A DNA stretch of 64,000 bases from Croceivirga thetidis (GCF_012272815.1 NZ_JAAWWL010000001.1:1142154-1206153); one strand, 5' to 3'; shown: positions 32,322 to 42,148, counted from the stretch's first letter. Numbers and translations: made by a program. The notes: generated from the letters alone by a model not told the origin.

Positions 32322-34010
32322 ATGCGCTGGACCCTAAAACCAATACCTGAACAAAATAATGTGAAACGACTTTCTGCAGAGTTGAAAGTTGATGCATTGG
32401 TTTCACAGTTATTACTTCAACGGGGGATAGCCAATTATAATGAAGCCAAAGACTTTTTTCGTCCAGAATTGAACGATTTACACGACCCTTTTTTGATGAA
32501 GGGAATGCTAGAAGCAGTAAATAGAATTGAGGATGCCATTGCCAAGCAAGAAAATATTTTGGTGTACGGTGATTACGATGTTGATGGTACCACTTCTGTT
32601 GCCTTGTTAGCTTCTTTTTTGTTAACGTCTTATGATAAGGTAGCTACCTATATTCCCGATAGGTATGCTGAGGGCTATGGGGTTTCGTTGCAGGGTATTG
32701 ACTTTGCCGATGATAATGGATTTACACTCATCATTGCTTTGGACTGTGGTATAAAGGCCATAGAAAAGGTTGCCTATGCCAAAGAAAAAGGAATTGATTT
32801 CATTATTTGTGATCATCACCGTCCTGGTAAGGAGCTTCCTGAAGCCGTGGCTGTTTTAGATCCTAAAAGGGAAGATTGTACCTATCCTTATAAAGAGCTT
32901 TGTGGATGTGGGGTCGGTTTTAAATTGATTCAGGCCCTAAATAGCAATAGCGGTGGTTCAATTGAAGAAATACTGCCCTTTCTTGATTTGGTGGCAACCG
33001 CAATTGCTGCAGATATCGTTCCAATAACAGGTGAGAACCGTGTCTTGGCTTTTTGCGGATTACAGGTAATCAATACTGCACCAAGAACAGGAATTCGGGC
33101 AATTGTTCAGCAACTCAAGAAAAAAGTACTGACCATAACCGATGTTGTTTTTATAGTTGCACCTAGAATTAACGCGGCGGGTAGAATGGTGCACGGTCAG
33201 CATGCCGTGAATTTATTAATGGAAAGCGATGTTGAAAAAGCAATGCAGTTTGCTTCCGAAATTGAAAAATATAACGCTGATAGACGGGATTTAGACAAGG
33301 AAATAACCGCGGCTGCATTAACACAAATACAGGAAAACAAAGAAGAGGAAAAGTTCACTTCGGTCGTTTTTGATGAAGATTGGCACAAAGGGGTTATCGG
33401 TATCGTTGCTTCAAGGTTGACAGAAACCTACTATCGTCCAACCCTTGTTTTTACCAAAAGTGGTGACAAGTTAGCAGCCTCTGCCCGTTCTGTAAAAGGT
33501 TTTGATGTATATGAAGCGCTACAAGGCTGTTCAGATTATCTAGAACAGTTTGGGGGACATAAGTATGCGGCCGGGTTAACATTATTAGAAAGTCAATATC
33601 AAAATTTCAAAGACCAGTTTGAAAAGGTGGTTTCACAAACCATCGACCCAAAGCTTTTGACACCCGAAATTCATATCGATGCCCAAATAGAATTGCATCA
33701 AATAACACCAAAGCTCTTTCGAATTATTAAGCAATTCGCACCTTTTGGTCCAGGGAATATGACACCGGTTTTTATGGCACAAGGAGTTCAAGATACGGGT
33801 TACGGTAAAGGTGTCGGGGAAGATGAAAAACATTTAAAACTGACCCTTGTCCAAAACGGTTCAAAACCTATTGGGGCCATAGGATTCAATCTAGGAGAAA
33901 AACTAAGTTTGATCAAAAGCAAGCAACAATTTGATATTGTCTTTTCAATTGAAGAAAACGAATGGAATGGGCAGGTGAATTTGCAATTAAAAATTAAGGA
34001 CATCAGATGA
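32322..34010 (+). CDS. recJ: Single-stranded-DNA-specific exonuclease RecJ
   Basis: The 562-residue protein has DHH-family motifs: YGDYDVDGTTSVALL (about 86-100, metal-binding DxD), ALDCGIKA, IICDHHRPG (DHH) and the DHHA1 part with RINAAGRM, FGGHKYAAGL. The C-terminal OB-like domain is present. It degrades single-stranded DNA 5' to 3' in recombination and mismatch repair. The start is 6 bases after the right arm of the inverted-repeat element, and the stop overlaps the next gene by 4 bases. Confidence 0.95.
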   Translation: MRWTLKPIPEQNNVKRLSAELKVDALVSQLLLQRGIANYNEAKDFFRPELNDLHDPFLMKGMLEAVNRIEDAIAKQENILVYGDYDVDGTTSVALLASFLLTSYDKVATYIPDRYAEGYGVSLQGIDFADDNGFTLIIALDCGIKAIEKVAYAKEKGIDFIICDHHRPGKELPEAVAVLDPKREDCTYPYKELCGCGVGFKLIQALNSNSGGSIEEILPFLDLVATAIAADIVPITGENRVLAFCGLQVINTAPRTGIRAIVQQLKKKVLTITDVVFIVAPRINAAGRMVHGQHAVNLLMESDVEKAMQFASEIEKYNADRRDLDKEITAAALTQIQENKEEEKFTSVVFDEDWHKGVIGIVASRLTETYYRPTLVFTKSGDKLAASARSVKGFDVYEALQGCSDYLEQFGGHKYAAGLTLLESQYQNFKDQFEKVVSQTIDPKLLTPEIHIDAQIELHQITPKLFRIIKQFAPFGPGNMTPVFMAQGVQDTGYGKGVGEDEKHLKLTLVQNGSKPIGAIGFNLGEKLSLIKSKQQFDIVFSIEENEWNGQVNLQLKIKDIR

Positions 34011-34393
34011 AGATTGAGCACCTAGCTATTTGGGTTTCAGACCTAGAAGTGTCCAGAACATTTTACACCACCTATTTTGGTGCTAAAAGTGGGGAGAAAT
34101 ACCACAATCCCAAAAAGAACTTTACATCTTATTTTCTGAGTTTTGAGGCAAGTCCAAGGTTGGAAATAATGCATAGACCAGACATTACAAAAATGTTGGA
34201 GGCAGGTCAGGAGGTGCTTGGACTCACCCATTTTGCAATCGCTGTCGGTTCAAAAGGCAAAGTAGACCTTTTGACCGAACAACTGAGAAATGCGGGCCAT
34301 ATTATCGTTGGAGAACCCAGAACAACGGGTGATGGGTACTATGAAAGCGTCGTCTTGGACCCTGAAGGCAATCGAATAGAAATAACAGCCTAA
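34007..34393 (+). CDS. VOC/glyoxalase family protein
   Basis: The 128-residue protein has the paired beta-alpha-beta-beta-beta units of the vicinal-oxygen-chelate fold: MKIEHLAIWVSDLEVSRTFY at the start (metal-ligand His5), RLEIMHRP, LGLTHFAIAVGS (second His) and VLDPEGNRIEI (Glu ligand). The set H, H, E fits glyoxalase-I-like metal binding. Substrate unknown. It overlaps recJ by 4 bases and precedes the MFS gene by 1 base. Confidence 0.88.
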   Translation: MKIEHLAIWVSDLEVSRTFYTTYFGAKSGEKYHNPKKNFTSYFLSFEASPRLEIMHRPDITKMLEAGQEVLGLTHFAIAVGSKGKVDLLTEQLRNAGHIIVGEPRTTGDGYYESVVLDPEGNRIEITA

Positions 34394-34394
34394 A

Positions 34395-35663
34395 ATGTCA
34401 AAACCGCTAGATCCATACGCAGCCCTTCGTTATAAGGAATTCAACATTTTTTTGCTCGTTCGCTTTGCTATGGTCTTTGCATGGAGTATGCAGTTTATTG
34501 TGATTGAATGGCAGGTATATTCCTTGACCAAAGACCCACTTTCACTGGGCATCATAGGGCTAATGGAAATCATTCCGGCAGTGAGTATTGCCCTTTTTGC
34601 AGGGCATATCGTGGACCAAAGTGAAAAGCGTAATCTTCTTGTCAAATGTATTTTGGGATTTTCAGTGATAAGCCTTGGATTGTTTCTGGTAACTCTACCC
34701 TCTGTAGAATCCACTTACACCCAAAGAACCATTTTATACACCATCTATGCCTTGGTTTTTTTAGGAGGCTTGGTTCGCGCGTTTATTGGCCCAACAATAT
34801 TCTCCCTTATCGCGCTGATTGTCCCAAAAAGAATCTATCCGAATGCTGCAACTTGGAGCAGTTCTACATGGCAGGTAGCTTCCGTAGTCGGACCGGCATT
34901 TGCAGGTTTTTCCATTAGCTGGATTGGGGTGCATTGGTCACTTTGTGTCATTTTTGGTTTCTCGATACTAGCCTTACTATTCCTTGCCCAAATTGCCAGA
35001 AAACCTATTCTCAATCCAAAGTTGGGCGAACCTGTTTTACAAAGCTTGAAGGACGGACTGAAATTTGTCTTTAGCACCAAAGCAATTCTTGGAGCACTTT
35101 CCTTAGATATGATTGCGGTGCTTTTTGGTGGAGCGGTGGCCTTATTACCCATTTACGCCCAAGATATTTTAAAGGTAGGTTCAGAAGGTTTTGGTGTTTT
35201 GAGAGCTGCACCTGCGGTTGGTGCGTCTATAACAATGCTGGCTTCAACCCGATTTCCATTGCACAAAAATGCGGGCAAGAAACTCTTGTGGGCCGTTTTC
35301 GGATTCGGGGTTTGCATTATCGTATTCGGACTTTCGAAACTGTTTTGGCTATCGGTCTTCGCCTTATTTGTAAGTGGAGCAGTTGATGGGGTATCCATGA
35401 TTATCAGGCAAACCATATTGCAATTGAAAACTCCAGATAATATGCGTGGTAGGGTTGCTTCGGTGAATTCCATTTTTGTGGGATCTTCGAACGAATTGGG
35501 AGCTTTTGAAAGTGGGGTTACTGCTAAACTCATGGGAACCGTAACCGCTGTTGTTTTTGGGGGATGTATGACCTTACTTACCGTAACGGGAATGGCCTTT
35601 ATTTCACCAAGTTTTAGAAAGTTGGATTTAAGTAAGGATGTTGAGGAACAGGAAAAAGAATGA
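34395..35663 (+). CDS. MFS transporter (EntS-like)
   Basis: The 422-residue protein has about 12 membrane helices, with the DHA3/enterobactin-exporter-like pattern: MQFIVIEWQVYSLTKDPLSLGIIGLMEI near the start (as segments), AGHIVDQSEKRNLL in loop 2-3 and LKTPDNMRGRVASVNSIF near the end. It probably exports a small molecule. It ends the recJ-VOC-MFS operon and converges on lpxH with 5 bases between stop codons. Confidence 0.9.
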   Translation: MSKPLDPYAALRYKEFNIFLLVRFAMVFAWSMQFIVIEWQVYSLTKDPLSLGIIGLMEIIPAVSIALFAGHIVDQSEKRNLLVKCILGFSVISLGLFLVTLPSVESTYTQRTILYTIYALVFLGGLVRAFIGPTIFSLIALIVPKRIYPNAATWSSSTWQVASVVGPAFAGFSISWIGVHWSLCVIFGFSILALLFLAQIARKPILNPKLGEPVLQSLKDGLKFVFSTKAILGALSLDMIAVLFGGAVALLPIYAQDILKVGSEGFGVLRAAPAVGASITMLASTRFPLHKNAGKKLLWAVFGFGVCIIVFGLSKLFWLSVFALFVSGAVDGVSMIIRQTILQLKTPDNMRGRVASVNSIFVGSSNELGAFESGVTAKLMGTVTAVVFGGCMTLLTVTGMAFISPSFRKLDLSKDVEEQEKE

Positions 35664-35668
35664 CTTAC

Positions 35669-36436
35669 CTAAGACTTAAATTCTTGCAATTTTAGTTCCT
35701 TCCCATCGAAAACAGCATAGGTGAAATACTGAATCCAATCGCCTAGATTGGTATATCGCGAATTGTTTTTGAGGTCTATTTCTAGCGGCAGGTGTCGATG
35801 TCCAAATATGAAATGATCATGATGTTCTGCTTCCAGTTTACGTTTGCAATATTGTACCAACCACTCTTTGTCTTCACCCAAGAATTTAGCATCGGCATCA
35901 CCCGAAATTATCTTATTGTTTACAGAAAGGTATTGTGCCAAACGTACTCCTAAATCGGGGTGTAGCCAGCGAAAGAACCATTTTGAAACCGGATTGGTAA
36001 AAACCTTTTTCATTCGTTTGAAGCCTTTATCCCCAGGGCCCAAACCATCACCGTGACCAATAAAGAATTTAGTTCCGTTGATTTCCAATTGTTGTGGATG
36101 GTGAAAAACCGGAATGTTCAGTTCTTCTTCAAAATAGCCATTCATCCATAAATCATGATTTCCGACAAAATAATAAATCGGGATGCCGGCATCTGTCAAC
36201 TCTGCCAATTTGCCTAGTGTACGGGTAAACCCTTTGGGTACAACGGTTTTATACTCAAACCAAAAGTCGAATAAATCCCCCATCAAAAAAATGGCCTGAG
36301 CATCTGCTTTTATGGCCTCTAGAAAAGAAACAAATTTCTTTTCACGTGGTAGACTGGCTTTTGTATTAGGGGCCCCCAAATGATTATCACTGGCGAAATA
36401 AACCTTCTTTCCTTCAGCTAGTTGTATTGACTGCAT
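35669..36436 (-). CDS. lpxH: UDP-2,3-diacylglucosamine diphosphatase
   Basis: From the ATG at 36436 the product has 255 residues. Calcineurin-like metal motifs are clear: ASDNHLGAPN (first D and H; here DNH rather than DxH), LMGDLFDFWFE, VGNHDLWM, GHGDGLGPGD and FGHRHLP. This set and size fit LpxH-type enzymes that make lipid X for lipid A. The longer in-frame start would run into the upstream oxidoreductase gene, so the later ATG, 13 bases after that stop, was chosen. Confidence 0.9.
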   Translation of the reverse strand: MQSIQLAEGKKVYFASDNHLGAPNTKASLPREKKFVSFLEAIKADAQAIFLMGDLFDFWFEYKTVVPKGFTRTLGKLAELTDAGIPIYYFVGNHDLWMNGYFEEELNIPVFHHPQQLEINGTKFFIGHGDGLGPGDKGFKRMKKVFTNPVSKWFFRWLHPDLGVRLAQYLSVNNKIISGDADAKFLGEDKEWLVQYCKRKLEAEHHDHFIFGHRHLPLEIDLKNNSRYTNLGDWIQYFTYAVFDGKELKLQEFKS

Positions 36437-36449
36437 ATATGTGCTAAAG

Positions 36450-37622
36450 TTATTCAGATTTGAAGAATACGTCCCAACTAATGGTTTTTCCGGTTTCGGC
36501 CGAAACTTTAGCAGCTTCCAGAATTTGCATAACCAAAACATTATTTTCTAGCGAAGAAACATCATATGGCTCCAACTGATGGCCGTGTTTTACGACTTGA
36601 TTCAGCAATGCGAAAGGGTCATGAAAACCTTGCTGAAGTGCTTTTGCTTTTTGCTCGTATGCTCCGTCTTCTTCTTTTTCAAGAATTTTTAAGTCCTGTC
36701 CGTTGGAACAAATAACATATCCGGTTTTGCCATACAATTCCATATCCTTTCGGTTATGGGACCAATTCCAAGAAGCCTGAACAATAACCTGTTTGTCTTT
36801 ATAATCAATGACAATAGTAGCGTCATCATCAACTTTGGGGTACATATCAGGTTTGTAATTTCGGGTTATTGCTGTAACACCGGTCGGTACTTCTCCATTC
36901 AAGAACCAAGTGGCTAAATTGGCACCATAACAGCCGAAATCAGTAAGTGCTCCAGCTCCATTCAATACAGGGTCGGTTAGCCATTCCAAAAATTCTTCGT
37001 TGCAGCCTATTTCAATGGGTCCGGGATGACCGTGATGAAATACCATTCGTTGAATTGGTCCGAAAAGGGAATCGCCTACGGCCATTTTTTTCGCTTTATG
37101 ATGACTACTGTACCAAGAGGTTTCGTAGTTGGTCAATAAGGGAACATTATGCTCTTTTGCCAGTTGGGTCATTTTTTGGGCATGCTCCCAGTTCACGGCC
37201 ATTGGTTTTTCGACCATAATCGGGACACCTTTTGGAGCGAAAAATTCGACCACTTCAAGATGCCCATAAATATCATTAAACGCAGTTACGGCTTCCGGTT
37301 TCACGGAGGCATACATCGCTTGCATGGAATCATAGATCAAATCGACTGAAAGCCCATGTTGTTCGCAATAGCGTTCTGCCAAATCACGGTTGGATTCCAC
37401 AATGGCTACGATTTCAATATCACCGAGATCTTCTCGCCCCAAAATCCAATGCACATGGGTATGTGTCAACCCGATTACGGCAACTTTTAATGGTTCCCCT
37501 GAATAGTAAGAAGTCTTGACCTTTTCTTCTGGTGCAGTATTATCCTCAACCATTGGTTTTTTTTCATTGCATCCAATAAAGAGCAAGGTAACAAAGGCGA
37601 TGGAATTGAATAATTTTTTCAT
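36450..37622 (-). CDS. Gfo/Idh/MocA family oxidoreductase, lipoprotein
   Basis: From the ATG at 37622 the product has 390 residues. It begins with a lipoprotein signal (MKKLFNSIAFVTLLFIGC; lipid Cys18). The NAD-binding fold follows (LKVAVIGLTHTHVHWILG) with the EKPMAVNWEHA motif (catalytic Lys), then the C-terminal beta-sheet domain with GCYGANLATW. It probably oxidises or reduces a sugar derivative outside the cytoplasm, which is a frequent feature of Bacteroidota members of this family. Start one base after the DUF3592 stop. Confidence 0.88.
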   Translation of the reverse strand: MKKLFNSIAFVTLLFIGCNEKKPMVEDNTAPEEKVKTSYYSGEPLKVAVIGLTHTHVHWILGREDLGDIEIVAIVESNRDLAERYCEQHGLSVDLIYDSMQAMYASVKPEAVTAFNDIYGHLEVVEFFAPKGVPIMVEKPMAVNWEHAQKMTQLAKEHNVPLLTNYETSWYSSHHKAKKMAVGDSLFGPIQRMVFHHGHPGPIEIGCNEEFLEWLTDPVLNGAGALTDFGCYGANLATWFLNGEVPTGVTAITRNYKPDMYPKVDDDATIVIDYKDKQVIVQASWNWSHNRKDMELYGKTGYVICSNGQDLKILEKEEDGAYEQKAKALQQGFHDPFALLNQVVKHGHQLEPYDVSSLENNVLVMQILEAAKVSAETGKTISWDVFFKSE

Positions 37623-37623
37623 T

Positions 37624-38037
37624 TTAGTAAAACTCATAAAGTAAATACGCCCCACCAATCACCAGTAAAGGAGAGGCAATCATTAGCAAAATGACCGAAC
37701 CACGATAAAGGCCCCAAAACGAGATGGTCTTTACTTTGGATTTGTCACTTCTATCGTGGATTATAGCGACTTTAGCTCCAATCTTATAGGGTGGGGGATA
37801 CGATTTTATGGTACTTGTATAAGTGTGTGTTATTTGATTTCTGTCTTTAAACTCAAAAACGGGTTGGTACATATCGTTATCATCACCTCGTGAAACTACA
37901 TATTCTTTGACCAAAACTTTGGTCTTTCTACCATTGGCCAACAACGATTTTGTTTTTTGAAACTCTGAGTAGGCGCCATAAGCCAAGAGGCACCCAAGTG
38001 CAAAAAAGAAACCATATAAAAGTACCCACCAATTCAT
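37624..38037 (-). CDS. DUF3592 membrane protein
   Basis: The 137-residue protein has an N-terminal helix (about 4-24), a soluble beta-rich segment (VLVKEYVVSRGDDNDMYQPVFEFKD; PPPYKIGAKVAIIHD), and a C-terminal helix (about 112-134). The combination VxxY...YxPVFEF...YxxGxxVxVxYxP is typical of DUF3592. No function is known. It is followed by the oxidoreductase gene one base later. Confidence 0.85.
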   Translation of the reverse strand: MNWWVLLYGFFFALGCLLAYGAYSEFQKTKSLLANGRKTKVLVKEYVVSRGDDNDMYQPVFEFKDRNQITHTYTSTIKSYPPPYKIGAKVAIIHDRSDKSKVKTISFWGLYRGSVILLMIASPLLVIGGAYLLYEFY

Positions 38038-38046
38038 AGGTATGGT

Positions 38047-38163
38047 TTATTTGCGTTTGTATTTGTTGTTATTTCGAATTCGCATCGTAACATAGATGGC
38101 AATTACCAGAACCGCTATGCCTGGTAAAACGATGTCGCTATTTAGGAAGTCGAGGATTTCCAT
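38047..38163 (-). CDS. 38-residue single-helix membrane protein
   Basis: A short open frame from an ATG at 38163 to TAA at 38047 encodes MEILDFLNSDIVLPG, a hydrophobic stretch (IAVLVIAIYV, about residues 16-25, with flanking hydrophobics from 11) and a strongly basic tail (RIRNNNKYKRK). The gene lies 18 bases after the enoyl-CoA hydratase stop and 9 bases before the DUF3592 start, filling the gap exactly on the same strand. The N-in or N-out topology with a positive C-terminus suggests a membrane anchor. The family is not recognised. Confidence 0.6.
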   Translation of the reverse strand: MEILDFLNSDIVLPGIAVLVIAIYVTMRIRNNNKYKRK

Positions 38164-38181
38164 TTTTATTTGAACTTTAAT

Positions 38182-38949
38182 CTATTTCTTAAACTTTTCA
38201 AGCGCTGCTTTTGTTGCCTCAGACAAGGCCAATTTTCCAGACAGTTCTGCTCTTTCAGTCAATAAGGTATCCCAGTGTTCAGTTCCCTCCCAAAGCACTT
38301 TTTTCATGTTAGCCAAAGCTTCTGGATTGTAGGTGGCCAATTTTTCTAGATGTATGTCCAGTTCTTTATCCATTTCTGCAATGGAATCGTACACCTTTGC
38401 ATATAGACCCTTTTCCTTTGCCCAATAGGCATTTTTCCATTCAGTGGGATACAAGGAAAGTTCGGCAAGGGCCGCCTTCCCGATTTTTTGTTCCACAGCC
38501 GGGGCAATTACAAATGGCCCAATACCGATTGCGATTTCAGAAAGTTTAATTGCAGCATCTACCGTGGCATGTACATAATCGCAGGCTGATGCCAAGCCCA
38601 CGCCGCCACCTACGGTTTTACCTTGAATTCTGCCAATAATTGGTTTTGGACATTTGCGCATGGCATTGATTACATTGGCGAATCCTGAAAAAAAAGCTTT
38701 GCCCTCATCCAAATTTGAGACAGCCACCAATTCATCAAATGAGGCTCCAGCACAAAATGCGCGCTCACCTTCTGATTTCAAAACGATTACTGAAACGGAA
38801 TCATCTAGAGCTAGCTTATCAAATTCATTGGCCAAACGACCCAATAACTCAGAAACAAAGGAATTACTTGCAGGATGCCCAAATTCAACATGTGCAATAC
38901 CGTTTTCAATTTGGGTGTAAAGGCTTCCGTTCGTTCTACTTGTAGCCAT
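38182..38949 (-). CDS. Enoyl-CoA hydratase/isomerase family protein
   Basis: The 255-residue protein has the crotonase fold with the oxyanion-hole segments ERAFCAGASFDEL and GKTVGGGVGLASACDYVHA. The typical second catalytic Glu region (LSEIAIGIGPFVIAP) differs from that of E. coli hydratases, so the exact reaction is uncertain. Probably fatty acid or aromatic CoA-ester metabolism. The next gene on the strand upstream (NTF2-like) ends 7 bases before its start. Confidence 0.85.
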   Translation of the reverse strand: MATSRTNGSLYTQIENGIAHVEFGHPASNSFVSELLGRLANEFDKLALDDSVSVIVLKSEGERAFCAGASFDELVAVSNLDEGKAFFSGFANVINAMRKCPKPIIGRIQGKTVGGGVGLASACDYVHATVDAAIKLSEIAIGIGPFVIAPAVEQKIGKAALAELSLYPTEWKNAYWAKEKGLYAKVYDSIAEMDKELDIHLEKLATYNPEALANMKKVLWEGTEHWDTLLTERAELSGKLALSEATKAALEKFKK

Positions 38950-38956
38950 ATCAATT

Positions 38957-39340
38957 CTATTCTTGGTTTAACAAAGCTGCACTTTGGCCCGCGTTGTAAA
39001 TTATTTGTAGCGTTCTAATTTTACCTTCTTCATTCAATTCAAAAATATCAACTACATCAAAGTTAGATGCATTGCCATTCGCCATTTCCCAACCATAATT
39101 AAAGAATAGGGCAAAGCGATTGGAATCTGGTTCATCAAAAAACCCCTTGAACTTCAGCTCTGAGTTACTAGTGTCAGCGTCCAATACTTTAAAAAAATCA
39201 ATTGGAGATTTGTTGCCATAAATAGGGGAAATCACCACACCATCTGGAGCGAATAGACGAACCAAACTATCCACCTTTCCTTCAGCAAGAAACTCTAAAT
39301 AGCCATCTGCCAGTACACGTTTATCTGAGGTCCCAATCAT
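38957..39340 (-). CDS. NTF2-like (SnoaL) protein
   Basis: The 127-residue protein has the NTF2 pattern: LEFLAEGKVDSLVRLFAPDGVVISPIYGNKS (as segments), helix PIDFFKVLDADTSNSE, and the sheet FALFFNYGWEMANGNASNFDVVDIFELNEEGKIRTLQIIYN (as segments). It is likely a small ligand-binding protein or enzyme. It lies 12 bases after the MATE gene and 7 bases before the enoyl-CoA hydratase gene, so it is in the same operon. Confidence 0.8.
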   Translation of the reverse strand: MIGTSDKRVLADGYLEFLAEGKVDSLVRLFAPDGVVISPIYGNKSPIDFFKVLDADTSNSELKFKGFFDEPDSNRFALFFNYGWEMANGNASNFDVVDIFELNEEGKIRTLQIIYNAGQSAALLNQE

Positions 39341-39352
39341 ATATTCGGAAAG

Positions 39353-40693
39353 TTACTGGTTTTGCAGAAGGGGTCGAAATTTTCTTCGGAATTTCCATAC
39401 CAAGGGTGCGGAGCGAAAGAACATCCACACCAGAAAAGCCAACCATATCGCATGAAGTCCCAGCCCAAAATGTAGCCCTAGATAAAGTGTTGGTACAAAT
39501 CCTAACAAAGTTGCACCCAACAGCAAATTCCTTAAATATTTCATCTCGCCCATACCTTTGAACATGCCGTCGAATAAAAAGGCAACCGCATTCATGGGAA
39601 AGCCAATTAATACCAAATAAAATATGGCATAAAAGGCATTTAATACAGTTGCATCTTTCGAGAACAAACGCCCAAGCGGCTCATATAATAGAAATCCTAA
39701 AACGAGCAAAACGATGCTAACAATAAAACCATACCAATTGATTTTTTTGGCAAGGGTCCATAGACCATTGTAGTCTTTTGCCCCTAAAAGACGACCTCCC
39801 ATACTGTTACCAGCGCCAGAATATCCATCAATAAAAAAGGCTGAGAACAACCAAATATTTATGGCAATGGTATGCGCACCAATAAATTCGTCACCTAGGG
39901 CAGTGGCTTCTCTTACTGCTAGCATTAAAGCCAAATTAAGTGCCAAAGTGCGTACAAATAAATTAAGCGCCATAAAAATGAGTGATTTGAGCTCTTTATT
40001 AAAGGGAAGCTGAAATTTTAGCGAAATTTTGGTCTTAACGTTTAGAAGTACAAAGGCGAGAATGGCCATGACCATTTGAGCAATTAAACTTGCCCAAGCG
40101 GCGCCTTCTAAATAAAGAGGGTCTAATACACCTTCTATACCGTAAACCAAGACAAAATCTAATACGATGTTTAGCACTGCTCCGATAATGGCTACAAGCA
40201 TGGGGTAAAATGTGTTCTGCAATCCTCTAAAAATTCCGAAAATAGCAAATGTGAAAAGGGTCAATGGAAACCCCCAGACCCTTATGGAATAATAGGAAAC
40301 TGAAAACTCCAAGATTTTACCCTTGGCTTCAAAAAGACTGAATATTTCTTCAGAAAGAAAAAAGGTCGAGCCGAGGATTAGAAAACTCAAGGTAATATTG
40401 AGACCTATGGCTTGGGCAGGTAGATTGGCAACTTCTTCCAGTTTATTAGCACCGAGGTATTGTGATATAATGGCAGAAATTGCACTTCTTGTTTGACCTA
40501 AAACCCAAATTAACATTGATAAAAAGGAACCAACAATACCAACTGCGGCCAAAGACTCCAATCCATCAATTGGAATATTTCCTACGATTGCCGTATCGGT
40601 AATTGATAAGAGTGGTTCAGCAATACCTGAAATAGTGGCAGGAATCGCTAATCGATTTATTGTTTTAAAGTTTACAGCTGTTTTTGTAATCAT
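39353..40693 (-). CDS. MATE family efflux transporter
   Basis: The 446-residue protein has about 12 membrane helices. Features: RLAIPATISGIAEPLLSITD in helix 1, GQTRSAISAIISQYLG, WGFPLTLFTFAIFGIFRGLQ and the second half GYSGAGNSMGGRLLGAKDYN. DinF-type MATE proteins drive drug or toxin export by a Na+ or H+ gradient. The start lies 6 bases after the upstream GNAT stop, so both are co-transcribed. Confidence 0.92.
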   Translation of the reverse strand: MITKTAVNFKTINRLAIPATISGIAEPLLSITDTAIVGNIPIDGLESLAAVGIVGSFLSMLIWVLGQTRSAISAIISQYLGANKLEEVANLPAQAIGLNITLSFLILGSTFFLSEEIFSLFEAKGKILEFSVSYYSIRVWGFPLTLFTFAIFGIFRGLQNTFYPMLVAIIGAVLNIVLDFVLVYGIEGVLDPLYLEGAAWASLIAQMVMAILAFVLLNVKTKISLKFQLPFNKELKSLIFMALNLFVRTLALNLALMLAVREATALGDEFIGAHTIAINIWLFSAFFIDGYSGAGNSMGGRLLGAKDYNGLWTLAKKINWYGFIVSIVLLVLGFLLYEPLGRLFSKDATVLNAFYAIFYLVLIGFPMNAVAFLFDGMFKGMGEMKYLRNLLLGATLLGFVPTLYLGLHFGLGLHAIWLAFLVWMFFRSAPLVWKFRRKFRPLLQNQ

Positions 40694-40699
40694 AGCCGA

Positions 40700-41200
40700 T
40701 TAAAGGACCAATTCGTAACAATGAAACGGATGTTCACTTTGTTTCGGGAAAAAAACATCTCCGAGGCGCTGATATCCTCGATTTTCATAGAATCTTTGAT
40801 TTCTTTTATTTTGAGAAAAAGTATCCAACCTAACGGAAACGAAGTTCTGTGTTTTAGCCAATTCTTCTGCAAATTCCATTAACTGCCGAGCAATACCTTG
40901 ACCTTGTGATTTTGGATGAACAAATAAACGATGGATGTATATATTTTTTCGGTTTTCAGAAAGCCAAGAGATACTTCTGTATTCTTCATCCATGATTGTT
41001 GAAACTACAATACCGCCAATGATCCTGTTGTGATCTACGAAAACATAAAGTTCTTGCCGATTAATATCACTTTCAAATGCTTGTTTGGATGGGTAGTGTT
41101 CATTCCATTGAAAAATACCAATTGAAGCTAAGTGAAGTCCACAAGCATTTGTAACAGCTAATATTTCGGGTATTTCTGATAATTTTGCCTTGCGAATCAT
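40700..41200 (-). CDS. GNAT family N-acetyltransferase
   Basis: The 166-residue protein has the acetyl-CoA-binding loop IHRLFVHPKSQGQGIARQLMEFAEE (motif A, Q/RxxGxG/A as QGQGIA) and a C-terminal Y with NQRFYENRGYQRLGDVFF. It acetylates an amine; the substrate cannot be read from sequence. First gene of the group with the MATE transporter. The divergent universal stress gene starts 53 bases away. Confidence 0.9.
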   Translation of the reverse strand: MIRKAKLSEIPEILAVTNACGLHLASIGIFQWNEHYPSKQAFESDINRQELYVFVDHNRIIGGIVVSTIMDEEYRSISWLSENRKNIYIHRLFVHPKSQGQGIARQLMEFAEELAKTQNFVSVRLDTFSQNKRNQRFYENRGYQRLGDVFFPKQSEHPFHCYELVL

Positions 41201-41253
41201 TGGAACACTTTGATTTCGTTGTAAATTTAAAGGATTAACCTAAGCTACTCGTT

Positions 41254-42048
41254 ATGAACAATATTTTAGTGCCATTAGGCACTTCAAGTACAGCTCACGA
41301 AACTTTACAATACGCTATAGATTTCGCTTCTGATTTTGGAGCGAACGTTTACATCATGGATGTATTCAATTTTTCCACTGGGGCAGGGGCACTTGGTAAA
41401 GTTGAAGAAAAGGTCGTTCAATCAAGTAAAGAGCGTGCTAAAGAACTTGTTGCAAAGGTTGATTCTAAAGGGCTTGATATTAAGATTGCTTCATATAATG
41501 GGGAAATAGTGGATGGCCTAAAAGAGCTTAAACAAGAACTTAATATCGATTTAATAATTCTCGCTCCAAGAAGTAATGAGGTTAATGAAGAGGTTTATTT
41601 AGGGAATACTACCGGCAAAATTGTAAAACAAACTAATGTTCCTGTACTTATAATTCCGCAAGGAACAACATATAAACCATTAAAGAACATATTGGTGGCA
41701 TTCAAGTCAGGAGTATTGAAACGAAGCAAGATTCTACATCCTATAGTTTCGATTAAGAATAAATTTCAATCCCAAATTGAGTTGTTATTTGTTAAAACGC
41801 CTGGTTATGACGAAGAAGATTTACAAATCAACACGGCCTTGTTGGATTTGAGTAGGAACCTGACCATAACTGAAAATCAAACCACCTATTTAGGAGTATT
41901 GGAGCACTTTCAATCAAAACATCCGGACATGCTTTGTGTCTTCAGGAGAAAAAGAGGGTTTTTCAAAAAGCTTTGGGAAAAGAGTACTATTCTAAAGTCA
42001 GAATTTTATGCGCCTATTCCAGTACTGGTTCTTAGTGTTAAGAAATAT

Positions 42049-42051
<3 letters not shown>
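41254..42051 (+). CDS. Universal stress protein (UspA family)
   Basis: The 265-residue protein has an N-terminal UspA domain (MNNILVPLGTSSTAHETLQYA at the start; LGNTTGKIVKQTNVPVLIIP with the G-x2-G-x9-S/T-like ATP loop) and a more degenerate second domain (LKNILVAFKSGVLKRSKILH; FYAPIPVLVLS). Tandem Usp proteins of this length are common in Bacteroidota and often respond to stress or oxygen limitation. Followed directly by a stable hairpin. Confidence 0.88.
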
Positions 42052-42148
<97 letters not shown>

